Source: an uncultured Prevotella sp. (GTDB lineage: Bacteria; Bacteroidota; Bacteroidia; Bacteroidales; Bacteroidaceae). Taken from it: a stretch of 13,575 bases of DNA. Both the position numbers and the translations under genes were made by a program. This document shows, in pieces, positions 1 to 8,100 of this stretch. The notes under the pieces were generated by a model. The model was not told where the DNA came from. It saw nothing but the letters and a program-made list of their open reading frames with translations, and searched no databases. The number at the start of each line of letters is the position of its first letter. The stretch's first letter is position 1. Location: contig CAJMAO010000039.1 of NCBI GenBank assembly GCA_905211345.1, positions 1-13,575 of the forward strand, written 5' to 3'.

Positions 1-2288
1 TGTCATACTACGACAAGGACGGTAACCTCGGCAGCATCGACTACGACCGCTGGAACTACCGCGCCGGCATCGACGTGAAGGTAAGCAAATGGCTCTCGGC
101 CAACCTCGGAGTGTCAGGAGACTATGGCAAGAAAAACAGCTCGAACATCAAGATTGGAGGTACAAATTCTGAAAACGACTATAACTTCCTGCTCACCCGT
201 CCGCGCTACTTGCCGGAATACGTCAACGGCAGACCTATAGCAGCCTACGGTATCAGTAACACGCAAGCCGATGCCACTCAGGCTTATTCGTTCAACGAGT
301 TGCGCCACAACGGCGACTACAGCCGCAACATGACCTCAAACATAAACATCAATGCCAGCCTGAGCTATGATTTCGGATGGAGCAAGATATTGAAAGGCTT
401 GAACCTGCGCTTCTCTTACTCAAAGAGCATCAACACGGACAAGAGCAACCAGTACGCTTCCGATTACGACATCTACGTAATGCAGAACCGCACCGGTAGC
501 GGACAGCACCTCTACACCCCGGTTGCAGGACAGGACTACGACCCGTTCTTGGACGACAGCAACTTCCTCTTGAGAACCGTCACAAACGGCAACGAGGCTT
601 ATCTTAGCCGCTCGATGGTGCGCACAGACAACTACCAGATGAACTTTACGGCATCCTACAACCGCGACTTCGGTCTGCACTCGGTAGGCGCGCTGTTCTC
701 AATAGAGAAATCGGAGGCTGAAAGCGAATACCTGTACGCATACCAGAACAAGCCTTACCAATTCACTACGGGGCAGTCAAACTCAGCCAACCCAACCACA
801 AAGACCATCACTTTCACCCGCTCGGAGTCGGGAACGCTCTCTTACATCGGCCGTATCAATTACGCTTACGCCAACAAATACCTTGCAGAATTCCTTATCC
901 GCTCTGACGCGTCGACGAAGTTCGCCCCCGAAAATTACTGGGGAGTGTTCCCGTCGTTCAGCGCTGGCTGGGTAATGTCAGAGGAAAATTGGTTTAAGAA
1001 AGCCCTGCCTTGGGTTGACTTCCTGAAGATTCGCGCGTCGTTCGGTATCACCGGCCGTGACAACATTCCTGCTTGGCAGTGGATGCAGGTGTATGCCCAG
1101 GATGCCAACAAAGGTCCCGTGTTCGGCACGACAATCGCCGACAGCGGCAACCGTATCACCATAAACAGGTACAACTCTGCCGTGAACCGCGACGTGCATT
1201 GGGACAAGGTGTACAAGTTTAACCTCGGTCTCGACTTCAACGTGCTTGACAGCCGCCTCGCCGTAACGTTCGACATGTACCGCGAGTGGAACCGCGAGAT
1301 GCTCATTCCTTTCTCACAGAACATACAGGCGACCATCGGAACTCAGACCGCTTCGGTAAACAAAGGCGAGTTGGACGCATGGGGCTACGAGATAGGCATA
1401 ACGTGGAGAGACAAGATTGGCAAGGACTTCAAGTACCGCATCGGCCTGAACACAGGTTATTCAGACAACAAGGTGCTCAACATGGACTGGGTCACAAGCT
1501 ACATTTACAAGGAAATCCAGCGCGGCCACCGCACCGACTTAGGTCTATGGGGCCTGCAATGCATAGGCATGTTCCGCTCGTTCCAAGACATTGAGGAGTA
1601 TTTCGACAAGTACAAAATCACGTCTTACCTAGGCATGTCAAAGGACGAAGTGCGCCCGGGTATGCTCATCTACAAGGACGTGCGCGGAGCGCAGCAGCCC
1701 GACGGCACGTATGCCGGACCGAACGGAGTGGTCAGCGTGGACGAAGACGCCGTTCACCTGTCAGACCGCAGCAATCCTTACGGCTTCACCCTGAACCTCG
1801 GGGCAGACTGGAAGGGACTGTCGCTCACGGCGCAACTCAACGCTTCATGGGGCGGATACACAACAGTGCCGAACGCAGCGCTGGAGCCGGGCGACGGCTT
1901 GGAGTTCACCAACATGCCTTCGTTCTGGAACGTGGACAACATGTATTCTTACCAAAACGTTTACGACGCGCAGGGCAACCTCGTGGTTAAGGAGAACCGC
2001 AACGGCAACCTGCCTAACCTTGCCTACGCTAGCGTAAACTCGCTGACATCGTCGTTCTGGCGCATCAGCAGCACGCAAGTGACGCTCAGGCGAATCACGC
2101 TGGCTTACACGTTACCGTCAAACTGGGTGAAGGTGATAGGACTGCAGAACGCGCGCATCAACATCACGGGCCAGAACCTGCTGAGCTTCTACAACCCGTA
2201 TCCCGACAACTTCATGGATCCGATGTGCCGCTACGACAGATACCCGACCCTGAGACAGTTCACCGTAGGCGTGAACCTTACGTTCTAA
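1..2288 (+). CDS. SusC-like TonB-dependent outer-membrane transporter, 5'-truncated by window edge
   Basis: This is the C-terminal part (about 761 residues visible) of a SusC/RagA-type TonB-dependent transporter, which moves SusD-captured glycans across the outer membrane using TonB energy. The frame is open from base 3 to the TAA at 2286-2288. The GTG near base 75 is internal, because the reading before it (DYDRWNYRAGIDVKVSKWL, bases 51-107) is typical SusC barrel sequence. The protein shows alternating aromatic beta-strands, the plug-distal motif FPSFSAGWVMSEENWFK (about 949-999), then LKIRASFGITGRDNI, and a C-terminal strand RQFTVGVNLTF ending in Phe, as expected for BAM-dependent insertion. 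The signal peptide, N-terminal extension, TonB box, plug and first strands lie upstream of the window. It is followed after 26 bases by a SusD gene, the usual operon pair. The family is certain; the substrate is not readable. Confidence 0.95.
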   Translation, partial: SYYDKDGNLGSIDYDRWNYRAGIDVKVSKWLSANLGVSGDYGKKNSSNIKIGGTNSENDYNFLLTRPRYLPEYVNGRPIAAYGISNTQADATQAYSFNELRHNGDYSRNMTSNININASLSYDFGWSKILKGLNLRFSYSKSINTDKSNQYASDYDIYVMQNRTGSGQHLYTPVAGQDYDPFLDDSNFLLRTVTNGNEAYLSRSMVRTDNYQMNFTASYNRDFGLHSVGALFSIEKSEAESEYLYAYQNKPYQFTTGQSNSANPTTKTITFTRSESGTLSYIGRINYAYANKYLAEFLIRSDASTKFAPENYWGVFPSFSAGWVMSEENWFKKALPWVDFLKIRASFGITGRDNIPAWQWMQVYAQDANKGPVFGTTIADSGNRITINRYNSAVNRDVHWDKVYKFNLGLDFNVLDSRLAVTFDMYREWNREMLIPFSQNIQATIGTQTASVNKGELDAWGYEIGITWRDKIGKDFKYRIGLNTGYSDNKVLNMDWVTSYIYKEIQRGHRTDLGLWGLQCIGMFRSFQDIEEYFDKYKITSYLGMSKDEVRPGMLIYKDVRGAQQPDGTYAGPNGVVSVDEDAVHLSDRSNPYGFTLNLGADWKGLSLTAQLNASWGGYTTVPNAALEPGDGLEFTNMPSFWNVDNMYSYQNVYDAQGNLVVKENRNGNLPNLAYASVNSLTSSFWRISSTQVTLRRITLAYTLPSNWVKVIGLQNARINITGQNLLSFYNPYPDNFMDPMCRYDRYPTLRQFTVGVNLTF

Positions 2289-2314
2289 TTCATGGATAAT
2301 TCTAACTGAAAACA

Positions 2315-4531
2315 ATGATGAAAGCAAATAAGATAAAATTGTTAGGCTTCGGCCTTGCCGCAGGACTTGCCCTCACATCGTGCAGCGACAGCTTCCTTGA
2401 GGACAAGAGAAACTACGACAACGTAGGCCCGGAGATTTATGACGACTACGACGGATGCAAGGCCCGCCTGAACGACATATACGCTTGGTGTCTGCCGGAC
2501 ATCAACGAAACCGCCGGCAACCATGTATGGAAAAGCCCGTCGACCGGCCGTGACGACGACCAAGCGAAGTCGACCGAGGAATACAGCGGCTTCAGCTGTT
2601 ACGTCGACCCGCAGACGGAGTTGATGTCTGACGGGGACAACCGTGTGCCCGACTATTTCTGCGGACAAATAAGCAATATACAGGAAGCAGTGTACGGCCG
2701 CATACGCAACATCAACGACGTGATACGCGGTGTCAACGGCGGCTCCATCTCTCAGGAGCAGAAAAACGAGATACTAGGCCAGCTATACTTCTTCCGCGCG
2801 TGGTGCTACTACAGCCTGTTGAAATTCTACGGAGGCGTGCCTATCGTGACCGAGGTGGTAGACCCTGAGGAAGGCATCGTATTCCCGCGCGCCACAACGA
2901 AGCAGACGGTTGACTTCATACTGAGCGACCTCGATGCCGCAGCCAAGCTGCTGGGTCCGTTCACCATGAACGGCGGATGGGGCGGAAGCGACTACGGCCG
3001 CGTGACCACCGGCACGGCCCTCGCCCTGAAAGGCCGCGTGCTGCTGCTATGGGCCAGCCCGCTGTTCAACCGCAAGGACGCCCCCGAGCGCTGGACGAAC
3101 GCCTACAACCTGATGAAGCTGGAACTTGACTCAATCAACGCTTGCGGCTACGGCCTGTACAACGAGGCCAACAACATAAACGGCTCGTCATTCGCCAACA
3201 TGTTCAACCAGCGCACTACGGCCAATCCCGAGGCCGTGTTCGTAACGCTGTACAACCAGACGACGACCGGCGACGGCCAGAAGAACAACAGCTGGGAACG
3301 CTGGATACGCCCGGCAAACACCACAGGCTCAGGCTTCAGGGCTTCGGCAATGCTGGTTGACCTGTTCCCGATGGCCGACGGCAAAGTGCCCACGACGGCA
3401 CAAACGTACACCAAGCTGGACAGGTCGGAATACGAGTACGACAGGGAGCACCCGTTCATGAACCGCGACCCGCGCTTCTACCGCACGTTCGCCATGCCGG
3501 GCTTCCGCTGGGCATACAAGGGCGACGGCTCGGTAGAGCAGCCCAACGACCCCAAGTACAACAACGGACAGGACTACGAGCTGTGGAACTACGTATGGTA
3601 CAACTCGGCTGAAGACCGCGACAACCCCGCAAGCAGCAACTCTTACGGAGCGGACAACTTCCTCGCGCACGGCACGGGCACCCCGGGCGTGTATGTACGC
3701 AAACGTTCCGACGACCTCGACGTAAACCCGAACCCGCTATACACAAACTTCAACGCGGAGTCACAGAACGGCGGTTTCGCCTATTCGGCACAGCCGTACA
3801 TGGAAATACGCTACGCCGAAGTGCTGCTCAACCTTGCCGAGGCTGCCTGCGGAGCCAACCAAATGGCCGAAGCCGTAAGCTATCTGCAGCAGATACGCGC
3901 CCGCGCCGGATACACCGCGGCCAACAACTACGGCCTTGACGCAGACCTTGCCGGCAACAAGGCGAAGTGCATGTCGGCCATACTGTACGAGCGCCAGATA
4001 GAGTTCGCCTACGAAGGCAAGCGCTTTGACGACATGCGCCGCTGGATGCTCTTTGACGGGGGCACGGGCAAAGTTGCGGGAGCGCCGTCTTCATGGGACC
4101 TCACCGGCTGGACCGGCAACACCTGCAACTGGCTGGGCATCAAGCCGCTGAACGGCCAACGCCGCGACAGGATGGAGTTCCGCGTGGCTGACAAATACGG
4201 CACCGGCGGCACTACCGCCAAGGATGAAGACGACCCGCTGAAGAAGGCTGGCGTAGCCCGCTGCGCCGCCGTTGACCTGAGGCAAGACCTAGCTCCGCAG
4301 CTGGAAGTGCTGAAACAGTGGTATGCCGACAACTTGGTACGCAAAGACCACAAGGGCGACGCATGGTCGGCCAGCAAAGTGAAGCTGTATATCAACTTCC
4401 GTCCGCAGTATTACTTGCTAGGTATTCCGCGCGGCCCGCAGAGCAACATGAAGGCCGCCGCTCAGACAATAGGCTGGGAAGACTATAACAACGGTAACGC
4501 TCCGGGCACATTTGACCCGCTGGCCGAGTGA
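2315..4531 (+). CDS. SusD/RagB-like starch-binding-type surface lipoprotein
   Basis: This is the surface glycan-binding lipoprotein that caps the SusC barrel and presents oligosaccharide to it. The 738-residue product starts MMKANK and has a short hydrophobic stretch and a lipobox ending at Cys23 (LALTSC). The SDSFLED after it is acidic, as in Bacteroidota surface-export signals. ATG at 2315 is chosen; the ATG at 2318 would work equally well. Conserved SusD segments are visible: LYFFRAWCYYSLLKFYGGVP (about residues 154-175), YMEIRYAEVLLNLAEAA (about 494-510), YERQIEFAYEGKRFDDMRRW (about 556-577) and a C-terminal FRPQYYLLGIPRG. SusD proteins are more often about 500-650 residues. The extra length here includes about 160 residues after the FEG/RRW motif. 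It is co-transcribed with the upstream SusC gene and ends at a hairpin terminator about 40 bases downstream. The family is certain; the ligand is unknown. Confidence 0.95.
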   Translation: MMKANKIKLLGFGLAAGLALTSCSDSFLEDKRNYDNVGPEIYDDYDGCKARLNDIYAWCLPDINETAGNHVWKSPSTGRDDDQAKSTEEYSGFSCYVDPQTELMSDGDNRVPDYFCGQISNIQEAVYGRIRNINDVIRGVNGGSISQEQKNEILGQLYFFRAWCYYSLLKFYGGVPIVTEVVDPEEGIVFPRATTKQTVDFILSDLDAAAKLLGPFTMNGGWGGSDYGRVTTGTALALKGRVLLLWASPLFNRKDAPERWTNAYNLMKLELDSINACGYGLYNEANNINGSSFANMFNQRTTANPEAVFVTLYNQTTTGDGQKNNSWERWIRPANTTGSGFRASAMLVDLFPMADGKVPTTAQTYTKLDRSEYEYDREHPFMNRDPRFYRTFAMPGFRWAYKGDGSVEQPNDPKYNNGQDYELWNYVWYNSAEDRDNPASSNSYGADNFLAHGTGTPGVYVRKRSDDLDVNPNPLYTNFNAESQNGGFAYSAQPYMEIRYAEVLLNLAEAACGANQMAEAVSYLQQIRARAGYTAANNYGLDADLAGNKAKCMSAILYERQIEFAYEGKRFDDMRRWMLFDGGTGKVAGAPSSWDLTGWTGNTCNWLGIKPLNGQRRDRMEFRVADKYGTGGTTAKDEDDPLKKAGVARCAAVDLRQDLAPQLEVLKQWYADNLVRKDHKGDAWSASKVKLYINFRPQYYLLGIPRGPQSNMKAAAQTIGWEDYNNGNAPGTFDPLAE

Positions 4532-4572
4532 TTGACATGATACTGACGGCTCGTTTGAAGTCGGATTTTAAT

Positions 4573-4604
4573 ATGGGCGCGCCTGCCGGGTGCGCCCATG
4601 TTTT
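4573..4604 (+). terminator. Rho-independent terminator of the susCD-like operon
   Basis: The left arm ATGGGCGCGCC (4573-4583), a five-base loop and the right arm GGTGCGCCCAT (4589-4599) pair over 11 positions with one G-U wobble. GTTTT follows directly. The hairpin begins 41 bases after the SusD stop on the same strand, the position expected for the end of the SusC/SusD transcript. Confidence 0.85.
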
Positions 4605-4704
4605 ATTATGTGTTGCCGCCGTGTTCCTGACTGTTTGCGGTGGCGGATTGCATGTATGCCGCAACATTGGACAGTGTCCGCCATTATGGAAGAACCGTTA
4701 GATT

Positions 4705-4962
4705 GGATTCATCCGCAGTTTAAGAGTATGATACCGCTTTCATTTATGATAAGTCATATAAAAAAACACTGCCACTGTAGGGACATAATTTATTATGTCC
4801 GCACGTTTCGCAGAAACGTATTTCATTTGCCGTGCTTGGTTAATACGCCCCTCCGTGGCGTGCGGGCATAATAAATTATGCCCATACAAGTGGTGCATTC
4901 TGATAGCATGTATCTCTTAATTTTCGAAACAATTGCCATACACCAGAACTGCGGATGAACCC
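4705..4962. mobile_element. Putative MITE-like non-autonomous element (outer inverted repeats)
   Basis: GGATTCATCCGCAGTT at 4705-4720 recurs inverted at 4947-4962 (complement GGGTTCATCCGCAGTT, one mismatch in 16). It bounds about 258 bases with no coding capacity, and inside sits a second inverted-repeat pair (4772-4893). Matched terminal inverted repeats around a short non-coding AT-rich core are typical of MITEs mobilised by a transposase in trans. No convincing target duplication abuts the ends. CCGTTA occurs on both flanks (4695-4700 and 4972-4977), but 4 and 9 bases away from the repeats. A folded regulatory RNA or chance repeat is the alternative. Confidence 0.45.
4772..4893. repeat. 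Inner inverted-repeat unit built from self-palindromic 20-mers
   Basis: The core GGACATAATTTATTATGTCC (4781-4800) is a perfect palindrome-like hairpin with 9-base arms. GGGCATAATAAATTATGCCC (4864-4883) is its relative with the centre changed. With flanking GCACG/CGTGC, and CCACT-GTA outside, each arm reaches about 34-36 bases and the two are inverted to each other. Between them is a further small hairpin, ACGTTTC-GCA-GAAACGT (4803-4819). The unit could be a smaller MITE or REP-like element, possibly nested in the 4705-4962 repeat. Confidence 0.65.
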
Positions 4963-5083
4963 TATTATTGGCCGTTATGACTGTTTAAGCGGAGCGTTTG
5001 TGGCGTTTAAATCATGTGTCAGGACAGGTGTTTCCTGCCGGCTCATATCTTATTGAAAGTCAGGATGTTATCAACCGTTATGC

Positions 5084-5120
5084 AAAAGGCCGTGTTTTGC
5101 GTCGCAAAACACGACCTTTT
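5084..5120 (-). terminator. Hairpin downstream of the HTCS gene, second of a tandem pair
   Basis: AAAAGGCCGTGTTTTGC (5084-5100), loop GTC, and GCAAAACACGACCTTTT (5104-5120) form a 17-position stem with one mismatch. On - strand RNA that mismatch becomes a G-U wobble, which favours function in the direction of the HTCS transcript. CCTTTT followed by GCATAA closes the 3' side, a short U run. A bidirectional or backup terminator is likely. Confidence 0.6.
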
Positions 5121-5128
5121 AGGGCATG

Positions 5129-5164
5129 AAAGGTGGCCTTTCGCATTGCGAAAGGCCACCTTTT
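5129..5164 (-). terminator. Hairpin directly after the HTCS stop codon
   Basis: AAAGGTGGCCTTTCGC (5129-5144) and GCGAAAGGCCACCTTT (5148-5163) pair perfectly over 16 bases around a three-base loop. The hairpin starts 6 bases beyond the HTCS stop (5171-5173). This position makes it the likely first terminator of the HTCS transcript, although the U run is short. Each arm also contains AAAGG-TGG-CCTTT, which is self-complementary at its ends and is shared with the hairpin at 9747-9787. Confidence 0.65.
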
Positions 5165-5170
5165 GCAAAT

Positions 5171-8100
5171 TCAGTTTTTGTTTCTCAGTTCGTTGCGGTA
5201 TTCCTTCGGTGTCTTGCCATACTTCTTCCTGAAGCATTTACCGAAGTAGCCCACGTCGCGGAAGCCCACCGAATAGGCTATTTCCGTGATGTTGTTGTCG
5301 GTCGTCTCGATAAGTCTCGCGGCCTTGTTGAGGCGTATTTCGCGCACAAGGTCTACCGGGGCGAAGCCCGTGAGGCTTTTCAGCTTCTTGAAGAAGGCCG
5401 ACCGGCTGAGTCCTATCGTGCCGGCTATGGTGTCGATGTTGAAGTCGTTGGCGTTGAGGTTCTGTTCGATTATCTGGTGTATCTTGTGCATGAACTCAAT
5501 GTCTTTCTTCACCAAGTGGCGTTCGTATTCTTCGCCCGCGTCGCCCTCGCCTGTGTTGTCGACGGCCGTCTGCACCACCATTTTCCGCTGGAATATGCGC
5601 TGTTCTTCAAGCAGCTGGTTGATGCGCGCCGTGAGATAGCTGCTGCTGAATGGCTTTGTTATGAAGGCGTTGGCGCCGGCTTTTACGGCTTTCATCTTGT
5701 CTTCCTCGGTGTTCTTGGCCGTAAGGATGATTACGGGTATGTGGCTTATGTTGAAGTCTTGCCGCACGCTTCGCAACACGTCGAGCCCTCCCATGTCGGG
5801 CATCATGAGGTCGGTGACGATGATGTCGGGGTGGTATTGGTAGATTTTCTTCATTCCCTCGCGGCCGTCGTGCGCCGTGAGCACGTTGTACCTGTCGCCG
5901 ATTTGCAGTTTCAGCATACGGCACATGTCGGCGTTGTCTTCTATGAGCAGCACCGTGGGAACGTCGTCGGCCGTCTTTTCGTTGTTGTCGCCGTCGTTGT
6001 TGTCAGCCGGTTCGCTGCCGTCGGCCTGCACGTTCTTCTCGGCTGTGCCGTCGTCGAAGTACACCTCGATGTCGTCTTTGTCGAATTGCTCCTTGTCCGT
6101 TGGTATCTCCACCGAGAACACCACGCCCTTGCCGCCGTTTATGTTTTCGGCCCAGATGCGGCCGTGGTGCATGTTCACGAATTCCTTTGACAGAGACAGG
6201 CCGATGCCCGTGCCGGCATACGTAGTGTCGCCGGAGGTCTTGTTGTCGGCTTGCGAGAAGCGTTCGAATATCTGTTCGAGCTGTGTCGAGGGTATGCCGG
6301 CGCCGTCGTCCTCCACTCTTATCGTGCAAGTCTTGCGGTCGTGGTCGTGTTCAAGCGCCACGCAGATAGTGCCGCCCTCGTCGGTATACTTGAAGGCGTT
6401 GTTTATCAGGTTGTTGAGCACTACGCCTATTTTCTCGGCATCACACCATGCCGACACTCTCTCGTCGGGCTTTTCGAACACGAATGCTATGTTCTTCTCG
6501 TCGGCCAGCACCTTGAATTCGCCCATGAGCGTCTCTATCATGCGGTTGATGTCGACGAACGAGACATGCAGTCTCATCTTGCCGTTCTGTATCTTGCGGA
6601 AGTCGAGAATCTGGTTGACAAGCTGGAGCATCTTGTTAGAGTTGCGCTCTATCAGCTCGAGATACTCACGCCCGGTGGGGCTTAGTTTCTCGGTGGTCTT
6701 CAGTTCCTCCACCGGACCTTTTATCAGCGAGAGCGGGGTGCGCAGCTCGTGGCTCACATTGGTGAAGAAGCGTATCTTAAGCTCGGCCAGACGGTCGTTT
6801 ATGTACACCTCGTTGCGCATCCTGATGACGTACATCACCGTGCGCGCTATGCCGTAGAGGGCCAATGCTACGAGCATGACGTAAATGGTGTAGGCCCACC
6901 ATGTGGCCCACCACGGCGGCAGCACTACCACTTCGAGCGTACACTCGGGCGACACGTTGTCGTTAACCTTCACGCGGAACGTGTAGCGTCCGGGCGGCAC
7001 GTTGGCGTAGGAGGCTATGCGGTTGCTTCCGTTGTTGTGCCATTCCTGCTCGTATCCGTCAAGTATGTAGGTGTAAGGTATGAGGCTGTTGTCGGCGTAA
7101 TAAGGCGCCGAGAACTCTATGGTGAACGTCGACTGGTCGTGCCTGAGCGTGATTTTCCTTACATATTTCACCGAACCTTCATGTATCGGCGGGTCGAAGT
7201 CTTCAAGTTCGCGGTTCAAAACCTTGAAGTCCGTTATGAAAGTCTTGAACTTCTGCTCGTTCTCGCTCCTTACCGCGGCGGGGTTGAAGGCCAGCAGTCC
7301 CTGCCTGCATCCTATCAGTATGCGGCCGTCTTGCAGGCAAACAGCTGTGTTGTCTTCGGTCGTTACGTCGGGAAATCCGGCAAAACGGTCGTAGTGTTTT
7401 ACGAACGACGAGCCCCTTTTCAGGCTTGCCAGCCCGTTCTCGGTGCCAATCCAAAGGCAGCGGCTTTTGTCTTCGGTTATCGACATGATGGCGTTGCCGC
7501 CGTGGCGGTCGTTCATGATGTACTGCTTCAGCACGGGGCGGCGGTGTCTTTTGTCGTAGTATTCCAGCCGGTTGAGGCCGTTGCCGAATATGCCCATCCA
7601 GATGTTGCCGTCGCGGTCTTTGTACATGGTGGATATGTCGTTGCTCGTCACGCCCGAGTTACGGCCTCCGCGATATGTCTCGAACTGGATGTCGGCGGCC
7701 TTGTCGAAGTCGCCGTCGAACGACATCAGGCCGTCGGTGGTGCCTACCCACAGTCGTCCGTCGTGGTCTTCGGCTATAACCCTCACGTCGGTGTACAGTT
7801 CATAGCCGGGGTATGTCTTCAGTCCGCTCTGCTTGTTGCGGAACACCGTGCGCCCGGCGTGCGTCTCCATGAGGTTAAGTCCGCCGTAGAACGTGCATAC
7901 CCAGATGCGCCCGCGGCTGTCCTGATAGGTGTAATACACCCGGTTGCTGCTAAGTGACGAGGGGTCGCCGCGGCGGTTCATGTGCCTTGTCAGCCTCAGC
8001 CCTTGCGGTGCAAGCTCGTCAACCACGCCTTTTACGAGCCCCGAGCCTTTGGTGGAGAACCACAGGTTGCCGTCGCGGTCTTCCATTATGTGGTACACGC

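Larger units (their letters stand above)
4605..5083. other. Long intergenic region between convergent genes
   Basis: This stretch lies between the terminator of the SusC/SusD operon and the hairpins behind the HTCS gene. I see no convincing gene on either strand. Short open frames here lack homology-like character and run through inverted repeats. The main content is the nested inverted-repeat element at 4705-4962. The first 100 bases and the last 120 bases hold only small imperfect palindromes such as GGACAGTGTCC near 4670. Confidence 0.6.

Noticed and set aside
4590..4871. Small open frame of 93 codons downstream of SusD
   Set aside because: It starts inside the terminator hairpin and runs through inverted repeats. 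The composition is not protein-like.
4695..4977. CCGTTA on both sides of the MITE-like element as a target-site duplication
   Set aside because: The copies are 4 and 9 bases from the inverted repeats rather than abutting them, and a six-base match at that distance can easily occur by chance.
5014..5232. Small open frame of 72 codons across the tandem hairpins
   Set aside because: It overlaps two perfect stem-loops and the HTCS 3' end on the other strand, with no support as a gene.
5126..6190. Long open frame on the + strand opposite the HTCS receiver and kinase region
   Set aside because: It is antisense to conserved domains of the HTCS. It is rich in Val/His/Phe as expected from the complement of this codon use, has no recognisable domain, and begins inside a hairpin.
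6749..7957. 402-codon open frame on the + strand opposite the HTCS sensor domain
   Set aside because: It lies entirely antisense to propeller repeats and shows no motif or plausible start context. It is a by-product of the GC-biased codons of the real gene.
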